Shown: positions 28,374 to 36,808, counted from the first letter of the stretch. The stretch is DNA of 64,000 bases from Pseudobdellovibrionaceae bacterium (GCA_023954155.1 JAMLIO010000007.1:1-64000); one strand, 5' to 3'. Program-made: numbers and translations. Notes: a model not told the origin generated them from the sequence alone.

Positions 28374-29072
28374 TTAAATCTCTAACGAGACTTTAGGCGT
28401 AAATTTATACCCCGTTCCATGCACCGACTGAATATAGGCTGAAGCTGGACCTAGTTTGCGGCGCAATTTACTGACATGGGTGTCTACTGATCTAGCGTAT
28501 ACATGAACATCTTCACCCCAAATGTCATTTAAGATTTCATCTCTTGGAATAACATCTTCTTCTTTATCTGCCAGATAAATTAAAAGTTTAAACTCCAAAT
28601 GAGTGAGGTCCACATTTTTAAATTCACCACCAATAAGCACTTTCACAGCCTGTTTATTTTTATCAATAATAAGACCTTCCCACTCCATCACATTAGATAA
28701 TTTTTGATCCAACTGAACTTTCTTGAGTTTGTTCTCGACTCTAGCTCTAAGTTCTAAGCTTTCAAAGGGTTTGGTGATGTAATCATCCGCACCCGCTGTG
28801 AAACCCAAAACCTTATCGGAAAGATCTTGATATGAGGTCAAAAAGAAAATGGACTGCTTAGGGTTTTCCATATTGATTTCAGAACAAAATTTAATCCCAT
28901 TCCCATCTGGAAGTTCAATGTCTAACAAAATTAAATCATATTTGTTTGCATTTAATAGTGCTTTGGCTCCTGCCACGCTGTCCGTCCATTCCAAATCCGC
29001 AATGGCACCCAAGGCTTGTCTTACAATAGTGAAAATCTCCTTACTGTCTTCTACCAATAACACTTTGTGCAT
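28374..29072 (-). CDS. OmpR-family response regulator
   Basis: This is a two-component transcription regulator of 232 residues. The receiver domain (about 1-120) has the acidic pair in VEDS, the phospho-acceptor Asp in LILLDIELPDG and the Lys in ITKPF. The C-terminal winged helix (about 130-228) shows THLEFKLLIYLAD and RSVDTHVSKLRRKLG. The start is ATG 29072 with AAAGG six bases upstream; a GTG two codons earlier is less likely. No histidine kinase is adjacent. It is divergent from a histidine phosphotransfer protein across a perfect palindrome, so both may belong to one phosphorelay. Autoregulation at that palindrome is plausible but unproved. Confidence 0.92.
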   Translation of the reverse strand: MHKVLLVEDSKEIFTIVRQALGAIADLEWTDSVAGAKALLNANKYDLILLDIELPDGNGIKFCSEINMENPKQSIFFLTSYQDLSDKVLGFTAGADDYITKPFESLELRARVENKLKKVQLDQKLSNVMEWEGLIIDKNKQAVKVLIGGEFKNVDLTHLEFKLLIYLADKEEDVIPRDEILNDIWGEDVHVYARSVDTHVSKLRRKLGPASAYIQSVHGTGYKFTPKVSLEI

Positions 29073-29090
29073 ATACACCCTTTCTTTAAA

Positions 29091-29109
29091 AAATAAGTGA
29101 CACTTATTT
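29091..29109. promoter_or_regulatory. Palindromic operator between response regulator and Hpt genes
   Basis: AAATAAGTGACACTTATTT is a perfect palindrome (9-base arms, one central base). It overlaps GTGACA (29097-29102), the -35-like element of the plus-strand promoter, and lies 19 bases from the minus-strand start. It is placed to control both genes. Confidence 0.6.
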
Positions 29110-29125
29110 AGATACCTTTTAAAAT
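29097..29125 (+). promoter_or_regulatory. Sigma-70-type promoter of the Hpt gene, leaderless start
   Basis: GTGACA, 17 bases, TAAAAT: five of six matches at each element. The -10 element ends six bases before the ATG at 29132, so transcription would start at or next to the A of the start codon. No ribosome site precedes the ATG. Confidence 0.55.
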
Positions 29126-29131
29126 GTACAA

Positions 29132-29437
29132 ATGCAAATCGAGAGTGAGAAGCCTCAAGAAGGTCTAGAAGAGTATGTCCCCGAATTTCTTGATAGCAGA
29201 GATCAAGATATTTTGTTGCTTAAAGCCGCTTTAGCCCAAGGGGATTTTGAAACCCTCCGTCGCAAAGCCCACGACTGGAAAGGGTTTTCTCGCCCTTTTG
29301 GTTTTTTAAAACTTGAAGGCATTGCGAAAAAATTAGAAGAGGCCGCTAAAAGCACGGCGTCAACGGAATGCTCCCAGCTTTTAGAAGAGGCCGAGGTTTA
29401 TCTCCAGAAAAAACGCGAACTTATTTCTAATGTGTAG
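29132..29437 (+). CDS. Histidine phosphotransfer (Hpt) domain protein
   Basis: This is a free-standing Hpt protein of 101 residues, all helical. The phospho-accepting His is in KAHDWKGFSRPFG (about residue 47), the typical H-x-x-K-G motif, followed by helix pairs rich in Leu, Glu and Lys. Such proteins pass phosphate between hybrid kinases and response regulators in the cytoplasm. It is divergent from an OmpR-type regulator with a shared palindromic control region. The ATG has no ribosome site and is expected at the transcript 5' end. Confidence 0.82.
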   Translation: MQIESEKPQEGLEEYVPEFLDSRDQDILLLKAALAQGDFETLRRKAHDWKGFSRPFGFLKLEGIAKKLEEAAKSTASTECSQLLEEAEVYLQKKRELISNV

Positions 29438-29493
29438 AACTCTTATCTTTTTTGTGCATAAAACCTGACATTTACAAAATCTCTACTTTTGTT

Positions 29494-29582
29494 TTGAATT
29501 CAACTGGATTGAAATGCACAGAGTCTCACACATGAGACGTGCGCTTACGTTCATTTTAAGTTCAACTAGATTGCGTTACACT
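29494..29582. repeat. Imperfect direct repeat upstream of the second HPF-like gene
   Basis: The 25-28 base units at about 29494-29521 and 29555-29582 share the pattern TTCAACT-R-GATTG followed by a T/A-CAC. Between them lies GTCTC-ACACAT-GAGAC. The units are about 61 bases apart, roughly six helical turns, as paired activator sites would be. Confidence 0.35.
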
Positions 29583-29685
29583 TGCACTAACCCATACCAC
29601 CCTTGAGGTAGATTGCTGGAACTTCAGGTTTCTGGTAAAATATAAGCTCAGATTTCTCTAACAACCATGAAAAAAAGGAGAAGTT

Positions 29686-30081
29686 ATGGCTGATACAGAT
29701 AAAAACAAAAACCAAGTTCCTGATGTACAAATTATGTGGGGCAATATTGGACGAACTGAGGCCTTAGAAAAATACATTCTACAAAAAACTAAAAAAGTCC
29801 TTAAGCTCGCCCCCAATGCGACAAACTTGGTTATTTCTTTATCTATAGAAAACCCTATCAACAGCGCAGGCGTTCCAGAACAAAAAGTGGATGCCGAACT
29901 GCGAATTCCTAAAAACCAAACCATCAACGCCAGCAAAAAAGGAGCTGACATCTATAAAACTATTTTAGAAGTCCAACACGCGCTGTTGACTCAAGTCAAT
30001 GCGATGAAATCCCACAGACTAGCAAAACGTCACGAAGCCCCTGTGCTTGCAGAAACGGACACAAACAATAAGATTGCTTGA
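29686..30081 (+). CDS. HPF/RaiA-family ribosome-associated protein, second copy
   Basis: This 131-residue protein has the HPF/YfiA layout: a strand-helix-strand pattern with LEKYILQKTKKVLKLAPNA, a beta region ending AELRIPK, and a helix with ADIYKTILEVQHALLTQ. The C-terminal extension is short and polar, unlike long HPF. AAGGAG precedes the ATG by about six bases. It is distinct from the hpf next to rpoN, and the basic tail of that copy is weaker here. Ribosome binding under stress is the likely role, inferred from the fold family. The 248-base upstream gap holds an imperfect direct repeat. Confidence 0.7.
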   Translation: MADTDKNKNQVPDVQIMWGNIGRTEALEKYILQKTKKVLKLAPNATNLVISLSIENPINSAGVPEQKVDAELRIPKNQTINASKKGADIYKTILEVQHALLTQVNAMKSHRLAKRHEAPVLAETDTNNKIA

Positions 30082-30098
30082 TCAAGCTTTCTGAAAGT

Positions 30099-31430
30099 TT
30101 ATAAAATATTTGCAGCCAGTTCCGCCAACTCTGATCTTTCCCCTTTGGATAAGGTTACATGAGCAGCAATTGGATGACCTTTAAATCTTTCTACTGAATA
30201 GCTCAGTCCACTGTTTGCCGCGTCCACGTAGGGATTATCAATTTGGTAGCGATCACCAGTGAGAACCACTTTGGTTCCCTCACCCGCACGAGTGACAATG
30301 GTTTTAATCTCGTGCGGCGTAAGGTTCTGCGCTTCATCCACAATCAAGTACTGATTAGGAATACTTCGACCTCTGATATAAGTCAGAGGTTCAATATTGA
30401 GCATCCCCTGATTGATCAGCTCTTGAGCGCGGCCCGCAGCCTTCTTGTCAGCACCCATTAAGTATTCGACGTTATCAAAAATGGGCTGCATCCAAGGGTT
30501 TAATTTTTGCTCGACGTCTCCAGGTAAATACCCGATGTCTCTTCCCATGGGGAAGATCGGTCGACTCACCAACAGACGCTGAAAGCGGCCTTCGTCTAAA
30601 GTTTTATATAAACCCGCCGCTAAAGCCAAAAGCGTCTTTCCTGTTCCTGCTTTACCCACTAAAGAGACAAAAAGGATTTCATCATTTAAAAGTGCGTCCA
30701 GAGCAAAACTTTGCTCGACGTTTCTGGGATGGATTCCCCAAATGCTTTCAGCAGGAGAAATCAAAGGCACGATCTTATCGCCCTCTTTACTATAGCGTCC
30801 AATGGCACTGTGGTTGGGGTTGGACTTGTCCTTAAGCACGACATATTCGTTGGAAAGCATCTGAGCCTCGGCAGGCTGGGACACTGACTTATCTTCATAA
30901 AAGGCATCAATGATCCCCGAATCTACTTCCACTTCGCGACGGCCTGTATAGTAATCCTCATTGCTGCCAATGCTGTTAGGCTCATAGTCCCTAGCTTCAA
31001 TCCCAAAAACGTCGGCTTTAATTCTAAGGTTGATGTCCTTAGTGATCAGCTCCACAACCTCTTTAGGGAATTTGCTTTGCAGATAAAGGGCTGTTCCCAA
31101 AATGCGGTTGTCAGCCTTATTGGATTCTAATTCTTCTGGCAGCCCTTCCATTTCAATATCGGTCTGCACAAAGATACACGTGTCGGTGTCCTCATTCACC
31201 TTCACACCCTTAGATAACTTTCCTTTGTCTCGGAGGACGTCAACAAAACGACTGAATTGTCTGGCGTTACGGCCATTCTCGCCCATGTCTTTTTTAAATC
31301 TGTCGATCTCTTCGATCACGGATATGGGAATAAAAACATCCGCATTGTGAAACTTCGTCACAGCCACCGCATCAAATAAAATCACGTTAGTATCAATAAC
31401 AATTTTCTTACGAACTTGAGTTGTTTCCAA
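30099..31430 (-). CDS. PIN domain - PhoH-like ATPase
   Basis: This is a 443-residue PhoH2-type protein. The N-terminal PIN ribonuclease domain (about 8-145) carries acidic residues in VIDTNVILFD, ISVIEEIDRF and SNKADNRILG. The C-terminal PhoH ATPase domain (about 225-440) has Walker A GKAGTGKTLLA and Walker B YLIVDEAQNLTPHE. Members unwind and cleave RNA. Translation starts at TTG 31430, where GGGAGG stands eight bases upstream and no ATG is available. No small antitoxin-like partner (PhoAT) is seen upstream. It converges with the HPF-like gene. Confidence 0.9.
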   Translation of the reverse strand: METTQVRKKIVIDTNVILFDAVAVTKFHNADVFIPISVIEEIDRFKKDMGENGRNARQFSRFVDVLRDKGKLSKGVKVNEDTDTCIFVQTDIEMEGLPEELESNKADNRILGTALYLQSKFPKEVVELITKDINLRIKADVFGIEARDYEPNSIGSNEDYYTGRREVEVDSGIIDAFYEDKSVSQPAEAQMLSNEYVVLKDKSNPNHSAIGRYSKEGDKIVPLISPAESIWGIHPRNVEQSFALDALLNDEILFVSLVGKAGTGKTLLALAAGLYKTLDEGRFQRLLVSRPIFPMGRDIGYLPGDVEQKLNPWMQPIFDNVEYLMGADKKAAGRAQELINQGMLNIEPLTYIRGRSIPNQYLIVDEAQNLTPHEIKTIVTRAGEGTKVVLTGDRYQIDNPYVDAANSGLSYSVERFKGHPIAAHVTLSKGERSELAELAANIL

Positions 31431-31556
31431 TAGGCTTTCCTCCCTATCTTAAGGCTAACAGCCCAAGACTCAAGGAAAAGCACTTGGCGCGTCAAAACCC
31501 TGTTTTTGCCTATTCCAGCAACAACTTCACTTTTAGTAATGGCAAGTATAATTCCG

Positions 31557-31586
31557 AGTTTTGAATCAGATTAAAAACCAAACATC
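31557..31586. repeat. Degenerate copy of the PilZ gene 3' end
   Basis: About 30 bases here match 31628-31658, the last codons of the PilZ gene, with a few substitutions and one base missing. The spacing is about 71 bases. It looks like a decayed duplication of the gene tail in non-coding DNA. Confidence 0.6.
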
Positions 31587-31625
31587 CTAGCTCTATTTCT
31601 GTGCCCTAGGGACGCTTGAAGCATC

Positions 31626-32174
31626 TTAGTTTTGAGTCAGATTGGAAACCAAAACATCTCCAGAGTCTTTTTTCAAACTTGTCGCTACAGTCTCTAAAAA
31701 CTTCACGAAGTGAAATAAAGCCTCTTCATTCACCGAGCCCTTTTGAAAGTAAGCCCCATGACGATACACATCTTCATCCTGATCATAACGAATGTTTTGA
31801 ACTTTTAAAGTGAAAGGAAAGTACGCATTGTGATTGAGGTAAATGCGCATGGCCACCTCTTCGCCTTCTTGAAAAAAACCTAACTTTTTCTCGATATCAA
31901 AAGACACACCACTTGTAGAGATATCAAATAAAAGAACCTTTTTTAAACCCACTTTAGGAATCACAATATGAGTGCCCAAAAACTCGGTCAGGATCGTACG
32001 TTTGACTTTACGTCGATCTTCGGCAATAGCACTTTGACGTAGTTCAGAAATGTCTTTCACCTCGACGGCTTCATGCTGATGTTCTACAGATGGCGCTGCG
32101 GCCTCCGTATCTGATTTCTTTTTCTTACGTTTCTGCTTGAGCCTTGAGGTTAAATCAATAACATTATTCGACAT
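31626..32174 (-). CDS. PilZ domain protein (c-di-GMP receptor)
   Basis: This 182-residue cytoplasmic protein has a Lys-rich N-terminal segment (KQKRKKKK near residue 15) and a PilZ domain from about residue 55. The c-di-GMP motifs are visible as RRKVKR and DISTSGVSF. A C-terminal helix (about 140-170) follows. I favour ATG 32174, which has GGGGG about six bases upstream; an ATG two codons earlier has no spacing to it. It stands alone, divergent from a lipoprotein gene, in a region rich in c-di-GMP genes. Confidence 0.88.
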   Translation of the reverse strand: MSNNVIDLTSRLKQKRKKKKSDTEAAAPSVEHQHEAVEVKDISELRQSAIAEDRRKVKRTILTEFLGTHIVIPKVGLKKVLLFDISTSGVSFDIEKKLGFFQEGEEVAMRIYLNHNAYFPFTLKVQNIRYDQDEDVYRHGAYFQKGSVNEEALFHFVKFLETVATSLKKDSGDVLVSNLTQN

Positions 32175-32252
32175 CTCCATCCCCCGTATGTATCATATCG
32201 GGAAGAGAGAAAGACGACTTTAGTAAAACCTGATAGAGAGAAATTAAGAGCC

Positions 32253-33311
32253 GTGGCCCCTAAATTTTACACTTTAAAGCCTTACCTGCACCTTAGTGTT
32301 GCCCTTGTGTTGCTGGGCCTCATCAGCGGTTGTCAGCTCTCATATATGACCCAAAGTGCTTACAATCACCTGAAGATCATGAGCCAAAGGAAGAGCATTG
32401 AGAAGCTGCTTAAAAACCCAGACCTTCCTCTAGATCATCGGCAAAAATTTGAGTTGGTCATAAAGATTCGTCCCTACATTCAGGATCTAGGACTCAATGT
32501 GACCAATAACTATAAAACCTATGTGGACTTAAAACGCCCTTATGTGTCTTACCTCCTGACAGTGGCTCCTCCCTATAGCATAGAGCCCATGACCTGGAAG
32601 TTCCCTTTTGTGGGTGAATTTCCTTATAAAGGATTTCATAATCAAAACCGTGCCGATCGTGAAGCTCTGTCCTACAGTCAAAAAAATTACGACACCTATA
32701 TTCGTGGAGTCAGCGCTTACTCCACGCTGGGTTGGTTCAATGACCCTTTGCTCTCTTCCATGCTTCAGTACACAGAGGCCCAGCTCATAGAAACCGTCAT
32801 TCATGAGTCTGTGCATGCCACCGTGTTTATTAAAAACAACGTGGAGTTTAACGAACAGCTCGCGGTCTTTGTCGCTCGCAAGGCCACTCTGGAATACTAC
32901 AAAACCCACGATGCTAAATCCTATGAGACTTTACTTCACACTTTTGCGGACGAAACTCTTTACTTCCAGTTTATCAATAAATGCTTAGAGCAACTGACAG
33001 AATTTTATCAGTCCAAAGAGCACCACACTCCAGAGCAAAAGACCCTGATCTTTGCAAAGATCCAAAAGCAGTTCAAAGAAGATCTTTTACCCCAACTTCA
33101 AACGTCCTACTTTACCAAATTTAGTGAACTCCCTCTCAATAACGCTTTTTTTGCCAGCCAAAAAGTGTACTTTGAAAATCAAGCCCATTTTGAAAACAAG
33201 TACAGCGAATTTCAAAACATCAAAGACTTTATTGAATTTTTGAAAAAAGAAGAAAAGAAGCTGGTTGAAATCTTTGCTGCATTTCAAAACCCAGAGCCCT
33301 CTAGTCTATAG
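32253..33311 (+). CDS. Lipoprotein with zinc metallopeptidase motif (putative aminopeptidase family)
   Basis: The 352-residue product has a lipoprotein signal with lipobox ISGC (Cys about 27) and a zinc-site motif HESVH (about 187-191) followed by NEQLAVF with a candidate third ligand Glu. These fit the family of predicted bacterial aminopeptidases usually annotated as DUF2265/Aminopep. The C-terminal part is helical and charged. GTG 32253 is the start, with AAGAG just upstream; it lies 78 bases from the divergent PilZ gene. Activity and substrate are inferred, and it probably acts in the periplasm attached to a membrane. Confidence 0.75.
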   Translation: MAPKFYTLKPYLHLSVALVLLGLISGCQLSYMTQSAYNHLKIMSQRKSIEKLLKNPDLPLDHRQKFELVIKIRPYIQDLGLNVTNNYKTYVDLKRPYVSYLLTVAPPYSIEPMTWKFPFVGEFPYKGFHNQNRADREALSYSQKNYDTYIRGVSAYSTLGWFNDPLLSSMLQYTEAQLIETVIHESVHATVFIKNNVEFNEQLAVFVARKATLEYYKTHDAKSYETLLHTFADETLYFQFINKCLEQLTEFYQSKEHHTPEQKTLIFAKIQKQFKEDLLPQLQTSYFTKFSELPLNNAFFASQKVYFENQAHFENKYSEFQNIKDFIEFLKKEEKKLVEIFAAFQNPEPSSL

Positions 33312-33356
33312 AGAGCCCGTGCACGAAATCCTGTGTTACGATTCTACAAAAGAAAC

Positions 33357-34280
33357 CTAGCCAATAGAAACTTGGTTACGTCCGCGTTTTTTAGATTTGT
33401 ATAAAGCTTGGTCTGCCTTTTCAAATAGCATATCCCAAGGATCGCCACCTGCATCACGTGTGGCTACCCCTAGAGATATAGTGATAGGCAGTTTTACGTT
33501 CTCGTACTCAAACTTAAAGCCTTCAACACTGGCACGAATCCTTTCTGCAATGTCAGCAGCGGTATGTCGTGGTGTTCCCGAAAGCACTAATACGAACTCT
33601 TCCCCTCCAAAGCGAGAGAAAAAGTCTTCACTACGAGTCAATTTGTCTTTAACAAGTTTGGCAATCTCGTTGATCACAAAGTCCCCTGCGGCGTGCCCGT
33701 AGGTGTCGTTGACCTTTTTAAAGTGATCAATATCAAACACGATCACACTGATAGGAATGCCCAAAAGGTCAGAACGCTTGATCGCCTCAGGAGCATAAGC
33801 CAGTAAGGCTCCTTTATTGTAAGCCCCCGTCATAGAGTCGATCTGAGTTCTATCAAATGTCTTTTTGTTAGAGACAGCTTCGATATTGCCTCGTTCTAAA
33901 AACTTAAAGATCACGTTGCCAGTTTTGATCTGATCGTTATTTTTCAACACGGCTGTGGTCAAAGGCGCTACAGGTTTAGAATTGATCACTGTTTTATTGG
34001 TAGAGTCCAAATCCATAATGTAGGTCTCTTCCCCTTGCAAAATGAACTTAGCATGGCTTTTACTGATACTACGATCATCAACGAACACTGTACTTGTCGG
34101 CGAACGACCAATCACAATATCATCACCTTCAAGACTCCACTGCTTACCAATACTGCTTGCAGGTCCCACAAGCAAAACTAAGGTTGGCGGTGTCTTATCC
34201 GCATTGTCCAGATGAACTTTAAGAGTTTCACTGGTGAGTACACTGGTTTTATCTTCATCTTTAGGATCAAAATTTGACAT
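33357..34280 (-). CDS. FHA-GGDEF diguanylate cyclase, DgcB-like
   Basis: This enzyme makes cyclic di-GMP from two GTP. A short tail with Thr12 in DEDKTSV precedes an FHA domain (about 32-125) with the phospho-threonine-binding GRS, SKSH and N residues. The GGDEF domain (about 145-305) has the active GGEEF (225-229) and an intact inhibitory site RSED five residues before it. In Bdellovibrio DgcB, an FHA-GGDEF enzyme needed for prey invasion, a phosphorylated threonine in the N-terminal tail is read by the FHA domain; the same layout is seen here. The ATG has no ribosome site, and a promoter candidate places transcription start at the ATG. Confidence 0.92.
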   Translation of the reverse strand: MSNFDPKDEDKTSVLTSETLKVHLDNADKTPPTLVLLVGPASSIGKQWSLEGDDIVIGRSPTSTVFVDDRSISKSHAKFILQGEETYIMDLDSTNKTVINSKPVAPLTTAVLKNNDQIKTGNVIFKFLERGNIEAVSNKKTFDRTQIDSMTGAYNKGALLAYAPEAIKRSDLLGIPISVIVFDIDHFKKVNDTYGHAAGDFVINEIAKLVKDKLTRSEDFFSRFGGEEFVLVLSGTPRHTAADIAERIRASVEGFKFEYENVKLPITISLGVATRDAGGDPWDMLFEKADQALYKSKKRGRNQVSIG

Positions 34281-34286
34281 ACAAAT

Positions 34287-34316
34287 ATAGTAACTATGAA
34301 ATTTAGGTTATGGCAA
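34287..34316 (-). promoter_or_regulatory. Promoter candidate for the FHA-GGDEF gene, leaderless
   Basis: On the minus strand TTGCCA (34316-34311), 18 bases, TACTAT (34292-34287), then six bases to the ATG at 34280. The -35 element lies inside the end of the phosphoesterase gene. Confidence 0.35.
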
Positions 34317-35424
34317 CCTCTTCCTCAATTCGATGATAGCCTTTCCACTCCTTCAGGCGAGCTAAAGGTTTGCGACTCTCATGTGGATATTCTAGCAGGA
34401 CATAAGTCAGTTTGGTGATCTTGCCTAAAGAATTGATATCCAAGGATGTCAAATCCGTCCATGTTCCAGAATTAAAATACTGTTTACCATCTGCCCAAAG
34501 CTTATACTTATACACGTGATTATGGCCAAATACGACCGTGTGCACTCTTTCATCTTTTAAGATTTTGGCCGCACCTTGAGTCAAATCAGGAAAAACCGCA
34601 CACTCCATCATAATTTTAAAAACTTCGCGGAAGCCCCATGCTTTTCTAGGATTATTACTGACAAACATAGAGCGTAGCATATAGCCGAACACCTTAAACG
34701 TGCTTTTCACAAAAAATACAGGCTCATTCACAAGCATCCATCGCAAAGCCTTCCCAAAAGGTCTAGCTTTATCTACATGCGGGTAACGCAATTTAAGCCG
34801 CAAAACACATTCCACAAAAAAATGTGAGCCAAATGGAAGATTCAAAATGGGTTCAGGAATGTCTTTGCGCAAGAAAAACTTTTTCGGGTTCATTCTATTC
34901 GCAGCTTCGTGCATGTGTCCGTGTTCGACGTGCACTCCATCAAAGAAATAAACTAAGTTTTCATATTGGATACGATGACCTACGACCGTATTCAAATACT
35001 CTCTGACTCTGGGCCAAAGGATCTCTTGGTCATGGTTGCCCACAATATACGTGATTTTATGTCCTTGTGAAACAAACTTTTTTAAGCTTTCAAAAAATAT
35101 GGGATGGCCTTCCACAATTCTTTCCAGCTTATTCAGAGTCATGGACTCGGTGATCACTGAAACATAGTGCCCGTGATAGTCGATCTGTAAGAAATTAAAA
35201 ATGTCGCCGTTAAAAATCAGCTCCACTTCGCAATCGGCAAATTGTCCAGAAGTGTAGTGTCCAATAAACTCTGCAAACTTTTGATCAAAATAAAACTCTT
35301 CCAAAGGGTTTAAGGTGCCGTCTTGCAATTGCAGGCCCACGCCCAAATGCAAATCACTGACAATCAGCTTTAATCTTCTATGTTTTGATTTTTGGACTGT
35401 GAGTGATTCTGCTGCCGCATTCAT
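34303..35424 (-). CDS. Metallophosphoesterase (calcineurin-like)
   Basis: The dinuclear-metal motifs appear in order: SDLHLG (about 23-28), FNGDIFN (about 68-74), GNHD (about 128-131), an HGH pair near 168-170 and FGHNH (about 300-304), then HxH-type C-terminal residues. The 373-residue protein is longer than simple UDP-diacylglucosamine hydrolases (LpxH, about 240), so it is not a plain LpxH although the fold is the same. It has no signal peptide. The substrate is unknown. It lies just upstream of the FHA-GGDEF cyclase on the same strand. Confidence 0.85.
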   Translation of the reverse strand: MNAAAESLTVQKSKHRRLKLIVSDLHLGVGLQLQDGTLNPLEEFYFDQKFAEFIGHYTSGQFADCEVELIFNGDIFNFLQIDYHGHYVSVITESMTLNKLERIVEGHPIFFESLKKFVSQGHKITYIVGNHDQEILWPRVREYLNTVVGHRIQYENLVYFFDGVHVEHGHMHEAANRMNPKKFFLRKDIPEPILNLPFGSHFFVECVLRLKLRYPHVDKARPFGKALRWMLVNEPVFFVKSTFKVFGYMLRSMFVSNNPRKAWGFREVFKIMMECAVFPDLTQGAAKILKDERVHTVVFGHNHVYKYKLWADGKQYFNSGTWTDLTSLDINSLGKITKLTYVLLEYPHESRKPLARLKEWKGYHRIEEEVAIT

Positions 35425-35495
35425 AATTTAGAGTTCCAAAGTGCTTATTCATGTTCCACACAAGACAGGAAGAGGTCTTGTGCACTCAAATTCAT

Positions 35496-36650
35496 CTAAT
35501 TGTCTTCGTCAGGACGGCTGCCTTCAAGCATAGTCAGAGCAATTCTTAATGCTTTTACAGTTCTTCTCAAAAGTTCTTCTTTGCCTTCCATCTTAGTCGT
35601 GATCTTTTGATTTTGAATCCTGTACTTCTCAAGATCAGAATTAACAAGGTTTAGTTGTTTTTTCAAATCAAGAATCATCTCATCTTTAGATGACATGACG
35701 GCATCGGATTCCGTCTTCATGATTTCAAGGCGGTTTTCCAATTCTCTTTCACGAATACGAACATGATCGAAACTGGAGTTGATCTTCTCTTCGAGTTCGA
35801 TCAGTCTCTCTTGCAATGCTCCAATTTTAATCTCTTTGGCTTCTAAGCTTTGGGTCAGAATCTTTTTTTCCTCTTCAGCAATCTCTTTGAGATTAGAAAA
35901 ATTGGCTTCTGACTGTCTTAACTGTTGTTTAATAGACTCGGTCAGCTCTTTAAAGTGCTGCCCTGCTGAAGACAACTGCTCGTTGTCTCTGCGCAGTTTT
36001 TGCACTTCTTTTTCTAACTCTAATACTCTATTCTGTGCGAGTTCTAAATAATTGGCAGATCGTAATTGATCTTCAAGTCCCATGCCTGATACAGGCATAG
36101 TCGCTGTGGGTTTAGAAGAAAATTGCTCAGGCACTTCAACGGCTTTAATACTTTGAATTTTTTGAGTCTTGTCATCAAAAGCCTCTTCTCGGCTAGGCGC
36201 AGAGGCTACAGGCACAGGGGTCTTTTCTTCCGCAATATGGGCTACAACACTTCTTTCGCGTTTGGCGGCACTCTGCTTGCTATGTTCTGACTTGATCACA
36301 TTGAGTTTACTTTTTTCTCCACGAGGGCTTGCAGGCTCTACAGGTCCTGCCAGCTCTTCCGCAGTAGCAATCTTGCTCACCGTAGCCTCTGGGTGCACTA
36401 GCATCTCTCCTAAAACAGGATCAATGTCCTCAAAAGCCTTACGTCGAGCTTGAGCCCGAGGACTTAACCCAGGAGGCTGTTGCTGCTGCTTGTTGACCAC
36501 AGATGACTTTTCTAACGTAGGATCAGGGATATTTTTTGTAGCTGTCTTTTCGACCGTTACACCCAACTCATCCTGCTTTGACGGCTTTACTTTGACGTCA
36601 TCTAGGCCTCTAAATAAATTTGTGGCTTCTCCAGCCGATTTCTTACCCAT
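35496..36650 (-). CDS. Coiled-coil protein of unknown function
   Basis: About 384 residues. The first half (to about residue 200) is low-complexity, rich in Ser, Pro, Lys, Glu and Ala, without membrane segments. The second half (about 205-370) is a long coiled coil (heptads in LELEKEVQKLRRDNEQL and onward). Such a layout suits a cytoskeletal, polarity or scaffold protein, but nothing in the sequence names a function. The start is uncertain: ATG 36650 or TTG 36683, neither with a good ribosome site. It is divergent from the ECF sigma gene, with a palindrome between them. Confidence 0.75.
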   Translation of the reverse strand: MGKKSAGEATNLFRGLDDVKVKPSKQDELGVTVEKTATKNIPDPTLEKSSVVNKQQQQPPGLSPRAQARRKAFEDIDPVLGEMLVHPEATVSKIATAEELAGPVEPASPRGEKSKLNVIKSEHSKQSAAKRERSVVAHIAEEKTPVPVASAPSREEAFDDKTQKIQSIKAVEVPEQFSSKPTATMPVSGMGLEDQLRSANYLELAQNRVLELEKEVQKLRRDNEQLSSAGQHFKELTESIKQQLRQSEANFSNLKEIAEEEKKILTQSLEAKEIKIGALQERLIELEEKINSSFDHVRIRERELENRLEIMKTESDAVMSSKDEMILDLKKQLNLVNSDLEKYRIQNQKITTKMEGKEELLRRTVKALRIALTMLEGSRPDEDN

Positions 36651-36731
36651 AGCTAAAGACCCATCGGTGTTATAGCCTCTCAAATTAAGACTAGTTATGG
36701 GTCTAATGTAAAATCTGGCAAAAAGTGTCTC

Positions 36732-36746
36732 AAAATGTTACATTTT
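36732..36746. promoter_or_regulatory. Palindrome AAAATGT-T-ACATTTT between coiled-coil and ECF sigma genes
   Basis: Perfect 7-base arms around one base, 63-77 bases before the sigma start. The core 12-mer AATGTTACATTT recurs at 51001-51012 upstream of PEP carboxylase. Confidence 0.45.
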
Positions 36747-36808
36747 AAGAAACTAACTGTGTCTGACCGAAACTTTTTATGTTCTGCATGGTTAAATAAG
36801 GAGAGTGA

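Noticed and set aside
30076-30087. GCTTGATCAAGC as a terminator after the HPF-like gene
   Set aside because: Four-base arms with a four-base loop and no T run are too weak to claim.
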